A stretch of DNA of 64,000 nucleotides from Deltaproteobacteria bacterium (GTDB lineage: Bacteria; Lernaellota; Lernaellaia; JACKCT01): positions 121,468 through 185,467 of the forward strand of contig JACKCT010000007.1 of assembly GCA_020633895.1 (NCBI GenBank). Direction: 5' to 3'. This document shows positions 50,574-60,595 of the stretch, one piece after another. The translations under genes and the position numbers were made by a program. The notes beneath the pieces are model-generated. The model ran no database searches. It was not told where the DNA came from and worked only from the letters and a program-made list of their open reading frames with translations. The first letter of the stretch is position 1. Each line of letters begins with the position of its first letter.

Positions 50574-52178
50574 GTGGCTGCGTCGCCCGCCACGGACGCG
50601 ATCGCGCGTCGCCTGCAAGGTCCCCGCACGATCGGCATCGCTCTGCTCGGGCTGGCGGCGGTAGAGTGGGGTCTGTTTTGGGTGGTGGCCCGGCAATGGG
50701 CAGCCGTCAAACACATTTCCGGCGACTCCCTTGAACTCGTCATCGCCCATGCCTCTAGTGGATTATTCGTGGCGGCCGCCCTGGCCGCGGCCATCTTCCC
50801 GTCCGTCACAAAACGCTTTCTCATCGAAAACGACTTCTTCGTCATCGCGGTTCTCATTCTGCGGCTGGCGCTCGGCTTCATCTCGCAACGCCTGACGGGC
50901 GAGCTGGCCGTCTTGTTCTTCGAGCGCTGGTGGGAATTCTCCACCGTCGTCTTCGTATACGCGCTGGCCTTATTCGTCGTGCGCCATCGCGAACTGTTCC
51001 GACCGTCCACCCCCGTCTCTCCGTCGGGAAATTCGAAATTGGAGCAATCCCGCGATCCGGCGTTGGACGCGTTGCGCGCGATTTCGCTGATACTCATGAT
51101 CGTCGCCCATTTCGGCCATCATTTTGAAATCAAATCATCGGAGATCTTTCTCCTTTGGCAGGTCGGCGAGGCGGCGCCCGCGGCGTTCTTTTTTTGCTTT
51201 GGGATGACGTATGCGTTCTATGCCCGCAAGGATCCGCGCACGCGTCTGTCTTCGGATTTCGTATTTCTGTGCATCGCGCTGACGCACAACCTCTATGTCG
51301 ACAAGACGATGTTTTCGATGAACTTCCTTATGCTGTTGTTCGTCTGGCGGGCTTTGGCGGGGTGGGTCTTAAAGCCGATTCGGTTGGATGGCCCGAAAGC
51401 CGCGACGTGGATCGTGATCGCGGGGATCTTCGTTATCTTGTGGTTGCCGGACACAAATCTGGAATCGTTCGTCGGCGGAAAACCGTTCCATTTTCATCGC
51501 TGGGCGCTCTATTGTTTCGCCGGTGTCGCCGCGTGGGAATATCGGCGGTCGCGTCGGCTGTCGGTGCTCGCGATGACTTTGGTTGTCGCCGGGATCGCGG
51601 GGCACGTCTACGGGACGCACCATGGCATCGCGATTATGCGTCTCGTCAAATGGGACTGCACGCCGACCTACTTCGCCTTGACCCTGAGCATCGCCCTGTT
51701 GCTTTGGCGTTTGCTGCAAACCTCCATTTTCGAAGCGTTGACGCGACGGATGCCGTGGATCGCTCTCTGGTCGAAAAATTTGCTGCTCGGCACAGTCCTG
51801 CATTACGTGGCGCACAACGGCGTGTGGAAGGGAATTGAGGCTGCTGTCTCGCCGGTGCGCATCGCCGGGCATGAGATTGAATTTTACGTCGCCGGAGTGT
51901 TGGCGTCGTGCGTTGTTCTCCACGTTCTCCTGCGACTGACCACGCGCCTGTGGAGCGTGGCCGAATCAATGCCGGTGTGGACGCTGATTGTCGATCGCTT
52001 CGTGCCCGTGGCGATGGGTTCCATTCTCATCGCGAGCCTGATGCAAATTGCCGTCTTCGGATGGACATCCAAGAACGCTTTCGGAATCGACGTCTACCTT
52101 CTTCTGATGCTCGTTTTCGCCCTGCTGTACAAACGCCTTGACCGACTTTTCGCGCCGACCTTCGCGCCGCAAGTATGA
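50574..52178 (+). CDS. Multi-pass membrane acyltransferase-like protein
   Basis: 534 residues, GTG start. An N-terminal unit of four membrane segments (~20-150) precedes a second unit beginning DPALDALRAISLILMIVAHFGHHFE, which resembles the R...H start of acyltransferase-3 and of DUF1624/heparan-alpha-glucosaminide N-acetyltransferase proteins, followed by eight or so more segments. It may acylate a surface glycan. Starts nine bases after the peptidase gene. Confidence 0.68.
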   Translation: MAASPATDAIARRLQGPRTIGIALLGLAAVEWGLFWVVARQWAAVKHISGDSLELVIAHASSGLFVAAALAAAIFPSVTKRFLIENDFFVIAVLILRLALGFISQRLTGELAVLFFERWWEFSTVVFVYALALFVVRHRELFRPSTPVSPSGNSKLEQSRDPALDALRAISLILMIVAHFGHHFEIKSSEIFLLWQVGEAAPAAFFFCFGMTYAFYARKDPRTRLSSDFVFLCIALTHNLYVDKTMFSMNFLMLLFVWRALAGWVLKPIRLDGPKAATWIVIAGIFVILWLPDTNLESFVGGKPFHFHRWALYCFAGVAAWEYRRSRRLSVLAMTLVVAGIAGHVYGTHHGIAIMRLVKWDCTPTYFALTLSIALLLWRLLQTSIFEALTRRMPWIALWSKNLLLGTVLHYVAHNGVWKGIEAAVSPVRIAGHEIEFYVAGVLASCVVLHVLLRLTTRLWSVAESMPVWTLIVDRFVPVAMGSILIASLMQIAVFGWTSKNAFGIDVYLLLMLVFALLYKRLDRLFAPTFAPQV

Positions 52179-52182
52179 CCAT

Positions 52183-54465
52183 TTAGAGGTCTTCTTCTTC
52201 CACGATGGGTTGCGCGGCGGGGACCGATTTGCGACGTCGAATCCGACCGCCCCAACGCACCAGCAGCCCGGCGAAGAACGCCAACTCCGCGCCCGCCGTC
52301 GAATGGGCAAGGAGGATCCCGACGACGGAGGCAACTCCGGCCAACGCGATCGGGCGACGCGCGGCGGGATCGCTCCAGTTCCAGCTTCGTCGCAGGCGCA
52401 ATGTCAGAAGGAACGCGCCGATCATCGACAGTAGGAACCCGACGCCTCCGGCGAGCGTGTCGAAGTTTTTCGGCCCGTATCGCAGGATCACCGTCGAAGC
52501 TTCACCAATGGTCAGCCATTCGTCGAAGCGCATCGCGCGTCCTTGTTCGGGGATCGTGAACTTCGCCGGCAAAGCTCCGGACTGATCCTGCACGCTTTGC
52601 GCGGCGCGAAGGCGATTTTGAAATTCCTCCTCGACCTTCTGTTGGCGCGCGTAGCCTTCTCTCCCATACGACCGCACCGCGTCGGCCGCCATCTCCGCCA
52701 TGGGTTCTTCCATGGCGGATTTGGACGCGGGCATCGATACACCGCCTTGATCCAACGATTCGCCCAAAGGCTGCAAGCCGCCACAGGTCGCAAGCTGCAC
52801 GAAGCCCTGAAGGATCGGGAAGATCTGCCAGCCCTTCTGAGGCATCAGCGAGCGCATCGTGCCGCCCGCGCGGCGGTAGTCGTAGTCGTCGGGCGAGTAG
52901 ACGGTCATGAACGATTCGGAAATCGGAAGATCGACGACGGGCATTTCGATGGGGATTCGGCCCAGGCCGCTCAGTTTTTTGCCGAAGCGCGTGTAGTAGA
53001 TGATTTCCACATCGAAGCTCTCCAGCTCGTCGCCGCCGGTGTAGCTCGATTTTTCCAGTTGCAACAGGATCGCGCCGTCCTTGGCCCGACTCGGCTTGAC
53101 CGGCTTGCCGGCGACGAAGCTGCTCCACAGCTTCGCCGTTTCCGCGTTCGGCAGACGTACTTCCAGAAACTGCTTGCGATTGTTGCGGACCTTGTACGTG
53201 GCGCCGACGACCGCGTCGCCGTCCTGCGTGATCTGGACGATATAGTTGGCCGTGTCGATCGCCGCGCCGAGGACGGGCTGCGTCTCGTGGCGGACGACCT
53301 TGATCTCGCCGGTGAAGGGATGGCGCAGGTACTTGTAGGACAGCACGATTGGATTCGTCGCCCCGCCGCGCAGGCCCGGCGGCAGTTCCTTGGCATCGAC
53401 GGGTTGCAGGTCGATGATCTTCGTCGGCGTCACTTCCACGCCGCCGGTCACTTGAACCGCGAAGAAACCGCGTTCCCGCTCGACGTTCTCGGCTTTGAGC
53501 GCGGGCAGTGAAAAATCGAAGTCTTCGTTGCGCACGGATTTTTCGAGGACGATGGTCAGGTTGTAGGCGCCTTCGACGTCGTACCCGACCGTGGCGGTGA
53601 GGCGTCGTGTCGAGGGATCGACGGCCCAACCGGCGAGCGACGCGCCGGTGCATTCGACGACTTCGAACCCGGCGGGGACCGTGACCTCGAATGTGTTGAC
53701 CGGAGCGTGGCGCACTTCGTACGACATCTGCACAACCGCGCGGATAAACCCTTCGTCGAGGCTGACCAGCGTGTGGTTGTCGACCAGGACCTTGGGCGGC
53801 AGCTTTTCGGCTGTCTCGGCCGCTTCGTCGAGCGCCACGTTATAGCGCACCGTCAGATAATCGTTGGTCAGGATCGCGGTCGCGACGCCGTTTCCCTTGC
53901 GCATCGTCGCACCATCGACAGTCACGCCGGAAATCTTGTCGCCGTACGTCAGGCGCAGCACTTGGCCCGCCGCCTGGGGAAGGGGGGTTGCCGCCTGACC
54001 GGGACCGGGCCGCATGGGCGCATTGATTTCGAATTCCATGGTCAGTTCGTGCGTTGCCGGGCCCTGGACCACAATGGCGATGTTGCCGCCGTTGTCGACC
54101 GCGGGCGCGGGCTTGCCGTCTAACCGGATTTCGGCCAAAGGCGCACTGGTCGAGCTCAGCGGGACGCTCACCCATCCGTCCTTGAGAATCGTCAGCGGAT
54201 AAGTCGCCGTCAGCGCTAGACGCTCGTCTGCCAACTCGCCGATCAGGTTGCCCCGTCCCAAGGCGTAGTCTACCGGCGGCGGGGGCGGCGGAGTGGGATC
54301 GACAGGATGCATCTTTTCAATGAGGGCTTTGAAGTCGCTCCAGGGAATCGAGATCGATCCGTTCATATCCGGCAGATCGTCGGCCTTGGCCCACGCGGCG
54401 CTCGTGGCGGTAAGAACAAATAAGACGGCCAGGGCTACGTTGAGGACGGCGAAACGCGCACGCAT
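52183..54465 (-). CDS. Large exported membrane protein, paralogue B of a tandem pair
   Basis: 760 residues: signal peptide (~1-28, ending WAKA), the short motif SISIPWSDFKALIEK, a Pro-rich linker, a ~500-residue beta-rich region with VRNNRKQFLEVRLP, then a Gln/Glu-rich coiled stretch (~590-640) and two to three C-terminal membrane segments with a basic tail. Start ATG 54465 (GGGAGA upstream, overlapping the neighbour's TAA as TAATG); the frame to 54576 is inside the neighbour. It shares order and motifs with the gene at 54465-56786 but is clearly diverged. No catalytic motif; function unknown. Confidence 0.75.
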   Translation of the reverse strand: MRARFAVLNVALAVLFVLTATSAAWAKADDLPDMNGSISIPWSDFKALIEKMHPVDPTPPPPPPVDYALGRGNLIGELADERLALTATYPLTILKDGWVSVPLSSTSAPLAEIRLDGKPAPAVDNGGNIAIVVQGPATHELTMEFEINAPMRPGPGQAATPLPQAAGQVLRLTYGDKISGVTVDGATMRKGNGVATAILTNDYLTVRYNVALDEAAETAEKLPPKVLVDNHTLVSLDEGFIRAVVQMSYEVRHAPVNTFEVTVPAGFEVVECTGASLAGWAVDPSTRRLTATVGYDVEGAYNLTIVLEKSVRNEDFDFSLPALKAENVERERGFFAVQVTGGVEVTPTKIIDLQPVDAKELPPGLRGGATNPIVLSYKYLRHPFTGEIKVVRHETQPVLGAAIDTANYIVQITQDGDAVVGATYKVRNNRKQFLEVRLPNAETAKLWSSFVAGKPVKPSRAKDGAILLQLEKSSYTGGDELESFDVEIIYYTRFGKKLSGLGRIPIEMPVVDLPISESFMTVYSPDDYDYRRAGGTMRSLMPQKGWQIFPILQGFVQLATCGGLQPLGESLDQGGVSMPASKSAMEEPMAEMAADAVRSYGREGYARQQKVEEEFQNRLRAAQSVQDQSGALPAKFTIPEQGRAMRFDEWLTIGEASTVILRYGPKNFDTLAGGVGFLLSMIGAFLLTLRLRRSWNWSDPAARRPIALAGVASVVGILLAHSTAGAELAFFAGLLVRWGGRIRRRKSVPAAQPIVEEEDL

Positions 54466-56786
54466 TATTCGTCTCCCTCGGCCGGAGGATCGACAGGCTC
54501 GTTTGTGACCGGCTCGGCGACGGTTGCCGCTTCCGCTTTGGCCGCGCGTCGCGTTTGTTCCTTGCGCCAAAGCCACGTCAAGGCCACTTGCGCCAGGGCG
54601 ATGACGATGCCGAAGAACGCCCCGGAAAAGACGGCGTCACCGCCGAGTCCGACGAAGAACGCGAGAAGGCCCAAAACGAGGGCGACGAACAGATGTTGCC
54701 GTCGGGTCAGGGGCAGTCGGAACTGGTGGCCTGTGCGTCGTCCGATGAGCCAGCGCGTCGCGACGTAGCCGAAGTAGATCAGCAGCAGCGTCGCGACCAG
54801 CCGCCAGAGGCCGCCTCCGACGCGCGTGTTGTAGGCCATCGTCACGTACGGCTTTTCGCCCGGATCGACGATGCGCCCGGCGAAGGGGATTGGGATACCG
54901 GTGAAATCGACCTGCACCGCGATCGGCAACGAGCCTTTCGTCAGTGCGCCGAAATACGCCGCGTTCGAGGCGAACGCCGGACCGGACGCGATGTTGCTCG
55001 CCGCTTGGGACTGTTCGTTGCGATAACGGCGTGCATCGTCGAGTTCTTCGAGATCACCGGCCAACTTGTCCACATCCGCTTTCTTTTCGTCCGCCGATTC
55101 CATGCCTGCGCCACCGCCGAAGGTTCCAAGCCCATCGGTCGAGGCCTCAAAGCTCTCTCGCGGCATTGGTCGGATTCTTTCGGGATCCAGCGTGCCGCCG
55201 AAACCGAAGTAGCGATACCCCGGGGGGACGTAGGTCGTCAGGCTGATGCGATTGGTCGGAACGTCGAGCGTCGGTAATTCGAAGGTCTTGCGGGCGAGGA
55301 AGGGGGTGAAGCCGCTTTCCCGATAAATCATGAGGCTCAGACGCGTCGGTCGGTACGTATCCGTGCGGGTAATGGGCAGGAGCAGGGCGTCGCCGTCGCG
55401 GGCCGCCTTGATCGGTTGACCGTCCCGATGCACGCTCCACACGTCCATGCCCTCGGGAAGCGTGACCGTCAGGAACTGTTTGGTGCGATTTTTGACGACA
55501 AAGTTTGCCTCGAGCAGTTCCTTGCCTCGGTCGGTGAGCATGATCCGATATGTCGCGTCTTCCACGGCGCAACCCAGCACCGACGCATCCTCATGACGCA
55601 CCACCGCGAGCGACGCCTTGTTGGGGTGCTTGATGTATTTGTAGCCGAACAGGACGGTCGCATCGCCGGCGCCGCGCAGGTCGCCGGGCAGTTCGCTGAC
55701 ATCGAGGGGGGCGAGGTTTTCCGTGTCCGCGGCGGTCACTTGGACGTTCGTGCGGACGGCGACCGCTAAATAACCCAGCTCATGGACGACGTTGTCCACT
55801 TTCAGGTCGGCGGTCGTGAACGTGACGTCGTCCTTGGCGGCCAGGGACTGCTCGAAGGTCAGAGCGACGCGATGCGGTCCCAGGGCTTCATAGGCGATCG
55901 TGATGAGCACGCGCTGCCCGCCGCCGGTTTTTTCCACGTTCCAATCGACCAAGCCGTCGGTCGAGACGTCGGCCAGAACGACATCCGACGGCAGTTCGAC
56001 GGAGAATTTGCTGATGGGTTTGTGCTGGATGGTGTAGTCGATGATGGAGGTGTAGACGGCCAGGCCTTCGCCGACCGTCACCATGGTGCGCACTTCGGCG
56101 GAAACCCGGGCGTCCGCACGGGGTGAAACCTCGGCACGGCGCGTCCACGATACCGCCACGGAATCGGTCTGCGAAAACGACGTTTCGGCGATCGTCCCGC
56201 CGTCCGCGTTGCGGCTGCTGATCCCGCGGCCGGTCGACGCGCTAACGACCATATTGCCTTCCGGCAACCGAACGCGCAGACGGTTCACATGGGATCGAAG
56301 GCCGGGCAGGGTGAAGCGTCCCGGGCCCGTGCCTTCGCCCAAGGGCAACTCCATGCGCAGGACCAACTCATGGGCCCCGGCGCCGCGAACGGCCAGGTGG
56401 AGATAACCGTCCCGGCCGTCGGCCAGCGAGACCGCCTTGCCGTCCAGGCTCGCCTCGGCAATCGGCGTATTCAGGCGCACCACGGGAATGTCGGCCCACT
56501 CCCTCTCTTCCAGCACCAGCGCGTCCGCGAAGATCGTCAGACGCACGACCTCGTCCTGCACCACCGCCTCATATTCGGCGTTGGCCAGGATCCCGGCGCG
56601 GGGCGGCTTGACCGGCGGATCGGTCTGTGTTTGCATCAATTTTTCGAGAATCGTTTTGAAATCCGACCAGGGAACCGACACGGCGCTGTCGGGCAGATCG
56701 GGGGGCGGAGACGTCTCGGCCACGGCGGGCGAGGCGATGAATCCCACGGCCAGAAGGCAAACGACGGCGGCGCGAAGCAAGATCAT
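54465..56786 (-). CDS. Large exported membrane protein, paralogue A of a tandem pair
   Basis: 773 residues with the same plan as its neighbour: signal peptide (~1-23, ending AVA), SAVSVPWSDFKTILEK, beta-rich body including VKNRTKQFLTVTLPEG and GYKYIKHPNKASLAVVRHE (paralogue B: YKYLRHPFTGEIKVVRHE), a helical stretch ADEKKADVDKLAGDLEELDDARRYRNEQSQ, and three C-terminal membrane segments. Translationally coupled to paralogue B. The large periplasmic beta part and C-terminal anchor suggest an envelope complex. Divergent from the SGNH gene at 56925. Function unknown. Confidence 0.75.
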   Translation of the reverse strand: MILLRAAVVCLLAVGFIASPAVAETSPPPDLPDSAVSVPWSDFKTILEKLMQTQTDPPVKPPRAGILANAEYEAVVQDEVVRLTIFADALVLEEREWADIPVVRLNTPIAEASLDGKAVSLADGRDGYLHLAVRGAGAHELVLRMELPLGEGTGPGRFTLPGLRSHVNRLRVRLPEGNMVVSASTGRGISSRNADGGTIAETSFSQTDSVAVSWTRRAEVSPRADARVSAEVRTMVTVGEGLAVYTSIIDYTIQHKPISKFSVELPSDVVLADVSTDGLVDWNVEKTGGGQRVLITIAYEALGPHRVALTFEQSLAAKDDVTFTTADLKVDNVVHELGYLAVAVRTNVQVTAADTENLAPLDVSELPGDLRGAGDATVLFGYKYIKHPNKASLAVVRHEDASVLGCAVEDATYRIMLTDRGKELLEANFVVKNRTKQFLTVTLPEGMDVWSVHRDGQPIKAARDGDALLLPITRTDTYRPTRLSLMIYRESGFTPFLARKTFELPTLDVPTNRISLTTYVPPGYRYFGFGGTLDPERIRPMPRESFEASTDGLGTFGGGAGMESADEKKADVDKLAGDLEELDDARRYRNEQSQAASNIASGPAFASNAAYFGALTKGSLPIAVQVDFTGIPIPFAGRIVDPGEKPYVTMAYNTRVGGGLWRLVATLLLIYFGYVATRWLIGRRTGHQFRLPLTRRQHLFVALVLGLLAFFVGLGGDAVFSGAFFGIVIALAQVALTWLWRKEQTRRAAKAEAATVAEPVTNEPVDPPAEGDE

Positions 56787-56924
56787 GGCGGTCTCCGCTT
56801 AAAGTCCAATCCCAGGTTACATGGGGATGGACAGACCTGTCACCCAAAAGGTTCCGCAACTTCATATGAACATGCCGACCGACGGTTTTCGAATTATGCA
56901 TTTTTATCAACCCCTGGTTAAAAA

Positions 56925-57953
56925 TTGAGCGGGCGACGCATCGTCTTTGCGGCGATTGCCGTCGCGGTGGCGCTTCTCCTTTTCGAACTCGGCGCCCGTT
57001 ATCTTGAACATCGCGATCCCAGGGTTTTCGTGGCCGGAGAGACTCCGCCGGAGAATTTCATGGGCCTGACCATGGTCTATGATCCGGTGCTTCTCTGGCG
57101 GGTCGAAGCCGGGCGTCATCGGCCGCATCAGACAGACTACCTCGTGACCGACGAAGGGGTGCGTTACGGGGAGGCGGATGGCCCGCCGGATCCGACGACG
57201 CCCGAACGCATCGTCTTTCTCGGCGATTCCAGCGTCTACGGCTGGGACGTGGACTACGAACAATGCTTCGCTGCCGTGATCGGCGGTCAGTGGAGCGGCG
57301 GGGCGGCGAAGCGGGGCATCTTCAACGCGGGCTGCCCCGGCTACTCGTCGACGCAGTCACGCATCTTGTTGCAAATCAACCTCGACCGTTGGCGTCCGAC
57401 GCGCGTGGTCATCGCGGCGATGTGGTCGGACATGATGCGCACCGGCTGGACCGACGTGGAAATGTTCGCGAGGCATTCGTCGTGGGGATATCGCGTCGGC
57501 GGAGGATTGCGGCAGACGCTGGGGCACAGCGCCTTGTTTCGCTTGATGGCCGCGCTACGCGGCGCACCGAAAATCCCGCCGGGACGGAAGCTGTTCTGGC
57601 AAACGATCGGCGACGAAACCTTTGATGGACCGCCCCGCGTCGATCCCGAAACGCATGCCGACAACCTTCGGGCGATGACGGCCATGGCCAAGGGAATCGG
57701 AGCGAAGGTGACGCTTTTGATCCTGCCCAACACCTGGGATATGCAGGGCAAGGGTCCCTCGGACGAGGCGGAGGTCTATTTCCGAAACTTCCACCGCGTC
57801 GGGGAACAAACCGGGGCCATCGTCGTCGATATGTCCAAGGAGTACGCCGGGGCGTCGCGCGCGGAGATGCCGCGCTATTTCGTGGATGAAATCCACCCGT
57901 CGCCGGAAGGCCATCGGGTTATCGCCGAGCGCATTCTTTCCGCGTGGCGATAA
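56925..57953 (+). CDS. Membrane-anchored SGNH/GDSL hydrolase
   Basis: 342 residues from TTG 56925: one membrane segment (IVFAAIAVAVALLLFELGARYL), then an SGNH hydrolase with block I VFLGDSSVYG (Ser102) and block V DEIHPSPEGH (Asp321, His324); FNAGCPGYSS supplies the Gly of block II. Block III Asn is not obvious, possibly AAMWSDM. Such enzymes often remove acyl or acetyl groups from surface glycans. No clear Shine-Dalgarno. Confidence 0.8.
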   Translation: MSGRRIVFAAIAVAVALLLFELGARYLEHRDPRVFVAGETPPENFMGLTMVYDPVLLWRVEAGRHRPHQTDYLVTDEGVRYGEADGPPDPTTPERIVFLGDSSVYGWDVDYEQCFAAVIGGQWSGGAAKRGIFNAGCPGYSSTQSRILLQINLDRWRPTRVVIAAMWSDMMRTGWTDVEMFARHSSWGYRVGGGLRQTLGHSALFRLMAALRGAPKIPPGRKLFWQTIGDETFDGPPRVDPETHADNLRAMTAMAKGIGAKVTLLILPNTWDMQGKGPSDEAEVYFRNFHRVGEQTGAIVVDMSKEYAGASRAEMPRYFVDEIHPSPEGHRVIAERILSAWR

Positions 57954-58062
57954 GGAATCGATTTCACGGCACGACTTTGGCTTCGCCGCGCTTGCGCGAT
58001 CGGGCGGATGCGAGGTAATTTGTGGACTCCCTTCACAATATCGCCATGGTGGGAATGCATTA

Positions 58063-59499
58063 ATGGATCCCTTACTTTTTGACTCCGGGCTGGAATTGGC
58101 CCGAAAAATTAAATCCCGCGAGATCACGTCGACCGACGCCGTCGAGGCGCACATCCGGCATATCGAGCTGGTCAATCCGATCGTTAACGCCATGGTGAAG
58201 GACCGCTTCAACAAGGCCCGGGCCGAGGCCCGTCGCGCCGATGAAGAACTCAAGGAGAAGGGGCCGGACGGCGTGCCGGTCTATCACGGCGTTCCCTGCA
58301 CGATCAAAGAGTCGTTTCAGCTCACCGGCATGCCTCAGACGTCGGGTTTGGTCGCCCGGCGGGACCGCATTTCCGAGCAGGACGCGACGACCGTCGCCCG
58401 CATGCGGGAGGCGGGGGCGATTCCTTTGGGCGTGACCAATGTCCCCGAGCTATGCATGTGGATGGAGACCAACAACCTCATCTACGGCCGGTCGAACAAC
58501 CCGTACAACCGGGAGCATATCGTCGGCGGAAGCTCGGGCGGCGAGGGGTGCATCATCGGCGCTGGGGGCTCGCCCTTCGGCCTGGGCGCGGATATCGGCG
58601 GGTCCATTCGCATGCCGGCGTTCTTTAACGGCGTCTTCGGCCACAAGGCGTCGAGCAATCTGATCCCGAACACCGGGCAGTATCCCATCAGCTTTGACGG
58701 GACGTTGAACTATCTGGCCACGGGGCCGATCTGTCGTCGCGCCGAGGATCTCTGGCCCCTGGTCAAGTTGATGGCCGGTCCCGACGGCGTGGATCCCAAC
58801 ACCCGCGAGCAACCGTTGGGCGACCCGGGTACGGTCGATCTGACGTCCCTGACGGTGGTGGATATCGAGGACAACGGACACACGCCGGTGAGCCTGGACC
58901 TGCGTCTGGCGCAACGGCGGGTAACGGATCATCTGGTCAAAAACGGCGCCCGCCTCGTCGTCGCAAAACCGGATCTTCTGCGCAAATCCTTCGATATCTG
59001 GAGTTCGTCCCTGTCCCACGAATCGAAGACCTCGTTCGTGGAGATGATGGGCGACGGCCGCCAGGTCAGCCCGATCATTGAGTTATTCAAGTGGTTCTTC
59101 CAGCGCTCGAACCACACTTTCCCGGCGATCATGCTGGGCATCACGGAGGCCTTCGAGCACCTCTTCCCCGGACGTATCCGCAAGTTCTTCCGCCTGGGGC
59201 AGGAACTGCGGGAAGAGATGAACGAGTTGGTCGGACCCAAGGGCATTTTCCTTTTCCCGTCCCATGCCTATCCGGCGCCGCGTCACAACTACCCCTTGAT
59301 GCGGCCGTTCAACTTTGTCTACACCGGCATCCTCAACATCATGGAAATGCCCGTCACCCAGGTTCCGCTCGGCCTGAACAGCGAGGGACTGCCCCTGGGG
59401 GTGCAAGTCGGCGCGACGCACGGCAACGACCATTTGACGGTCGCGGTGGCGATGGAACTGGAGCGGGCGTTCGGCGGCTGGGTTCCGCCGGATTTCTAG
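58063..59499 (+). CDS. Amidase (signature family)
   Basis: 478 residues with the Lys-Ser-Ser triad: Lys82 in PCTIKESF, Ser158 in VGGSSGGEG and nucleophile Ser181 in GADIGGSIRMPA. The remainder resembles fatty-acid-amide-hydrolase-like amidases. I start at ATG 58063 (GGTGGGA upstream); the frame is open to 57886 but that part overlaps the SGNH gene. Substrate unknown; no GatB/GatC near, and the long C-terminal part differs from GatA. Confidence 0.9.
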   Translation: MDPLLFDSGLELARKIKSREITSTDAVEAHIRHIELVNPIVNAMVKDRFNKARAEARRADEELKEKGPDGVPVYHGVPCTIKESFQLTGMPQTSGLVARRDRISEQDATTVARMREAGAIPLGVTNVPELCMWMETNNLIYGRSNNPYNREHIVGGSSGGEGCIIGAGGSPFGLGADIGGSIRMPAFFNGVFGHKASSNLIPNTGQYPISFDGTLNYLATGPICRRAEDLWPLVKLMAGPDGVDPNTREQPLGDPGTVDLTSLTVVDIEDNGHTPVSLDLRLAQRRVTDHLVKNGARLVVAKPDLLRKSFDIWSSSLSHESKTSFVEMMGDGRQVSPIIELFKWFFQRSNHTFPAIMLGITEAFEHLFPGRIRKFFRLGQELREEMNELVGPKGIFLFPSHAYPAPRHNYPLMRPFNFVYTGILNIMEMPVTQVPLGLNSEGLPLGVQVGATHGNDHLTVAVAMELERAFGGWVPPDF

Positions 59500-59525
59500 T
59501 CGAGAACCGGACGCGGGAGACCGAT

Positions 59526-60425
59526 ATGTGCGCGATGCCCCCCTATGACGAATCCGCTTGGGAACATGAATACATCGAGGCCGGGGGCCTGCGTTTTCAC
59601 ATGGTGACGGCGGGCGAGGGCCCGGTCGTGCTGATGTTGCACGGCTTTCCCGAAAACTGGTTTGCGTGGCGCTATCAGATCGACGCCGTGGCCAAGGCCG
59701 GATTCAAGGCCGTCGCCGTGGATATGCGCGGATACGGCCAAACCGAGCGGCCGCGCAAGGTCTCCGACTATCATCTGGACAAATTGGCCGCCGACGTGGA
59801 TGCGTTGGTGGAGGCTTTCGGCGGGGAACAGATCCATCTGGTCGCCCATGACTGGGGCGGCGGCGTGGCCTGGCACTACGCGATGCATTACGAGCAACGC
59901 CTGGCGTCGCTTTGCGTCATGAATTGCCCCCATCCGAAGCTGTTCTTGCAGCAGCTTACGAGCAACGGCAAGCAGCGGCGTCGGTCCTGGTACATGGCCT
60001 ATTTTCAAATTCCATGGCTGCCCGAGGCCACGATGAAGGCGAATCTGGACGTCCTTTTTAAGAAGACGTTTCGCGGCTGGGCTTATCGCAAGGAAGCCTT
60101 TCCCGACGAGGTCATCGCCCGCTTCCGCGATCCGATGAAGGAGCCTTACGCCGTCAGCGCGGGCATCAACTACTACCGCGCCAACCTCAAGAACCGGAAG
60201 ATCTTCAACGACATCCGTTCCTATCCCCACCTCAAGGTGCCGACCTTGGTGATCTGGGCGCAAAAGGACCGCGCCCTGGGGCCCGAGCTATGCGACGGCC
60301 TGGATCAGATGATGGACGGGCCGTACGAGTATGTTCCCATCCCCGATTGCTCCCACTGGGTCCAGCAGGAGCAGCCCGAGAAGGTCAACGAAGCGCTGAT
60401 CGACTTCCTCAACCGACATCGTTAG
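59526..60425 (+). CDS. Alpha/beta hydrolase, epoxide-hydrolase-like
   Basis: 299 residues from ATG 59526 (GGGAG upstream). Oxyanion motif HGFPE (39-43), nucleophile Asp109 in VAHDWGGG and catalytic His277 in DCSHWVQQEQPE, with a cap domain between (~130-220). Asp as nucleophile with HGFPE indicates an epoxide hydrolase rather than an esterase; haloalkane dehalogenases are the alternative. 27 bases after the amidase, so probably co-transcribed. Confidence 0.88.
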   Translation: MCAMPPYDESAWEHEYIEAGGLRFHMVTAGEGPVVLMLHGFPENWFAWRYQIDAVAKAGFKAVAVDMRGYGQTERPRKVSDYHLDKLAADVDALVEAFGGEQIHLVAHDWGGGVAWHYAMHYEQRLASLCVMNCPHPKLFLQQLTSNGKQRRRSWYMAYFQIPWLPEATMKANLDVLFKKTFRGWAYRKEAFPDEVIARFRDPMKEPYAVSAGINYYRANLKNRKIFNDIRSYPHLKVPTLVIWAQKDRALGPELCDGLDQMMDGPYEYVPIPDCSHWVQQEQPEKVNEALIDFLNRHR

Positions 60426-60533
60426 GCGCCGCTACCCGAAGACCCCCGACAATCCCAACGACTGTTTGCCCCGATTGTGATCCGGCGACATGAGGTCGTG
60501 CGCGCATTTTCTAAGCATCGACAGAAGAGAGCG

Positions 60534-60563
60534 CAAAAGAAAACAGAGCGGTCGAAACCGCTC
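60534..60563 (-). terminator. Intrinsic terminator of the large surface-protein gene
   Basis: On the minus strand GAGCGGT-TTCG-ACCGCTC is followed by TGTTTTCTTTTG. It lies 33 bases after the stop of the gene ending at 60596. The rest of 60426-60595 shows nothing else. Confidence 0.85.
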
Positions 60564-60595
60564 CGTCGTCATGGTTCGGGGAATAGTGGGGCGGA

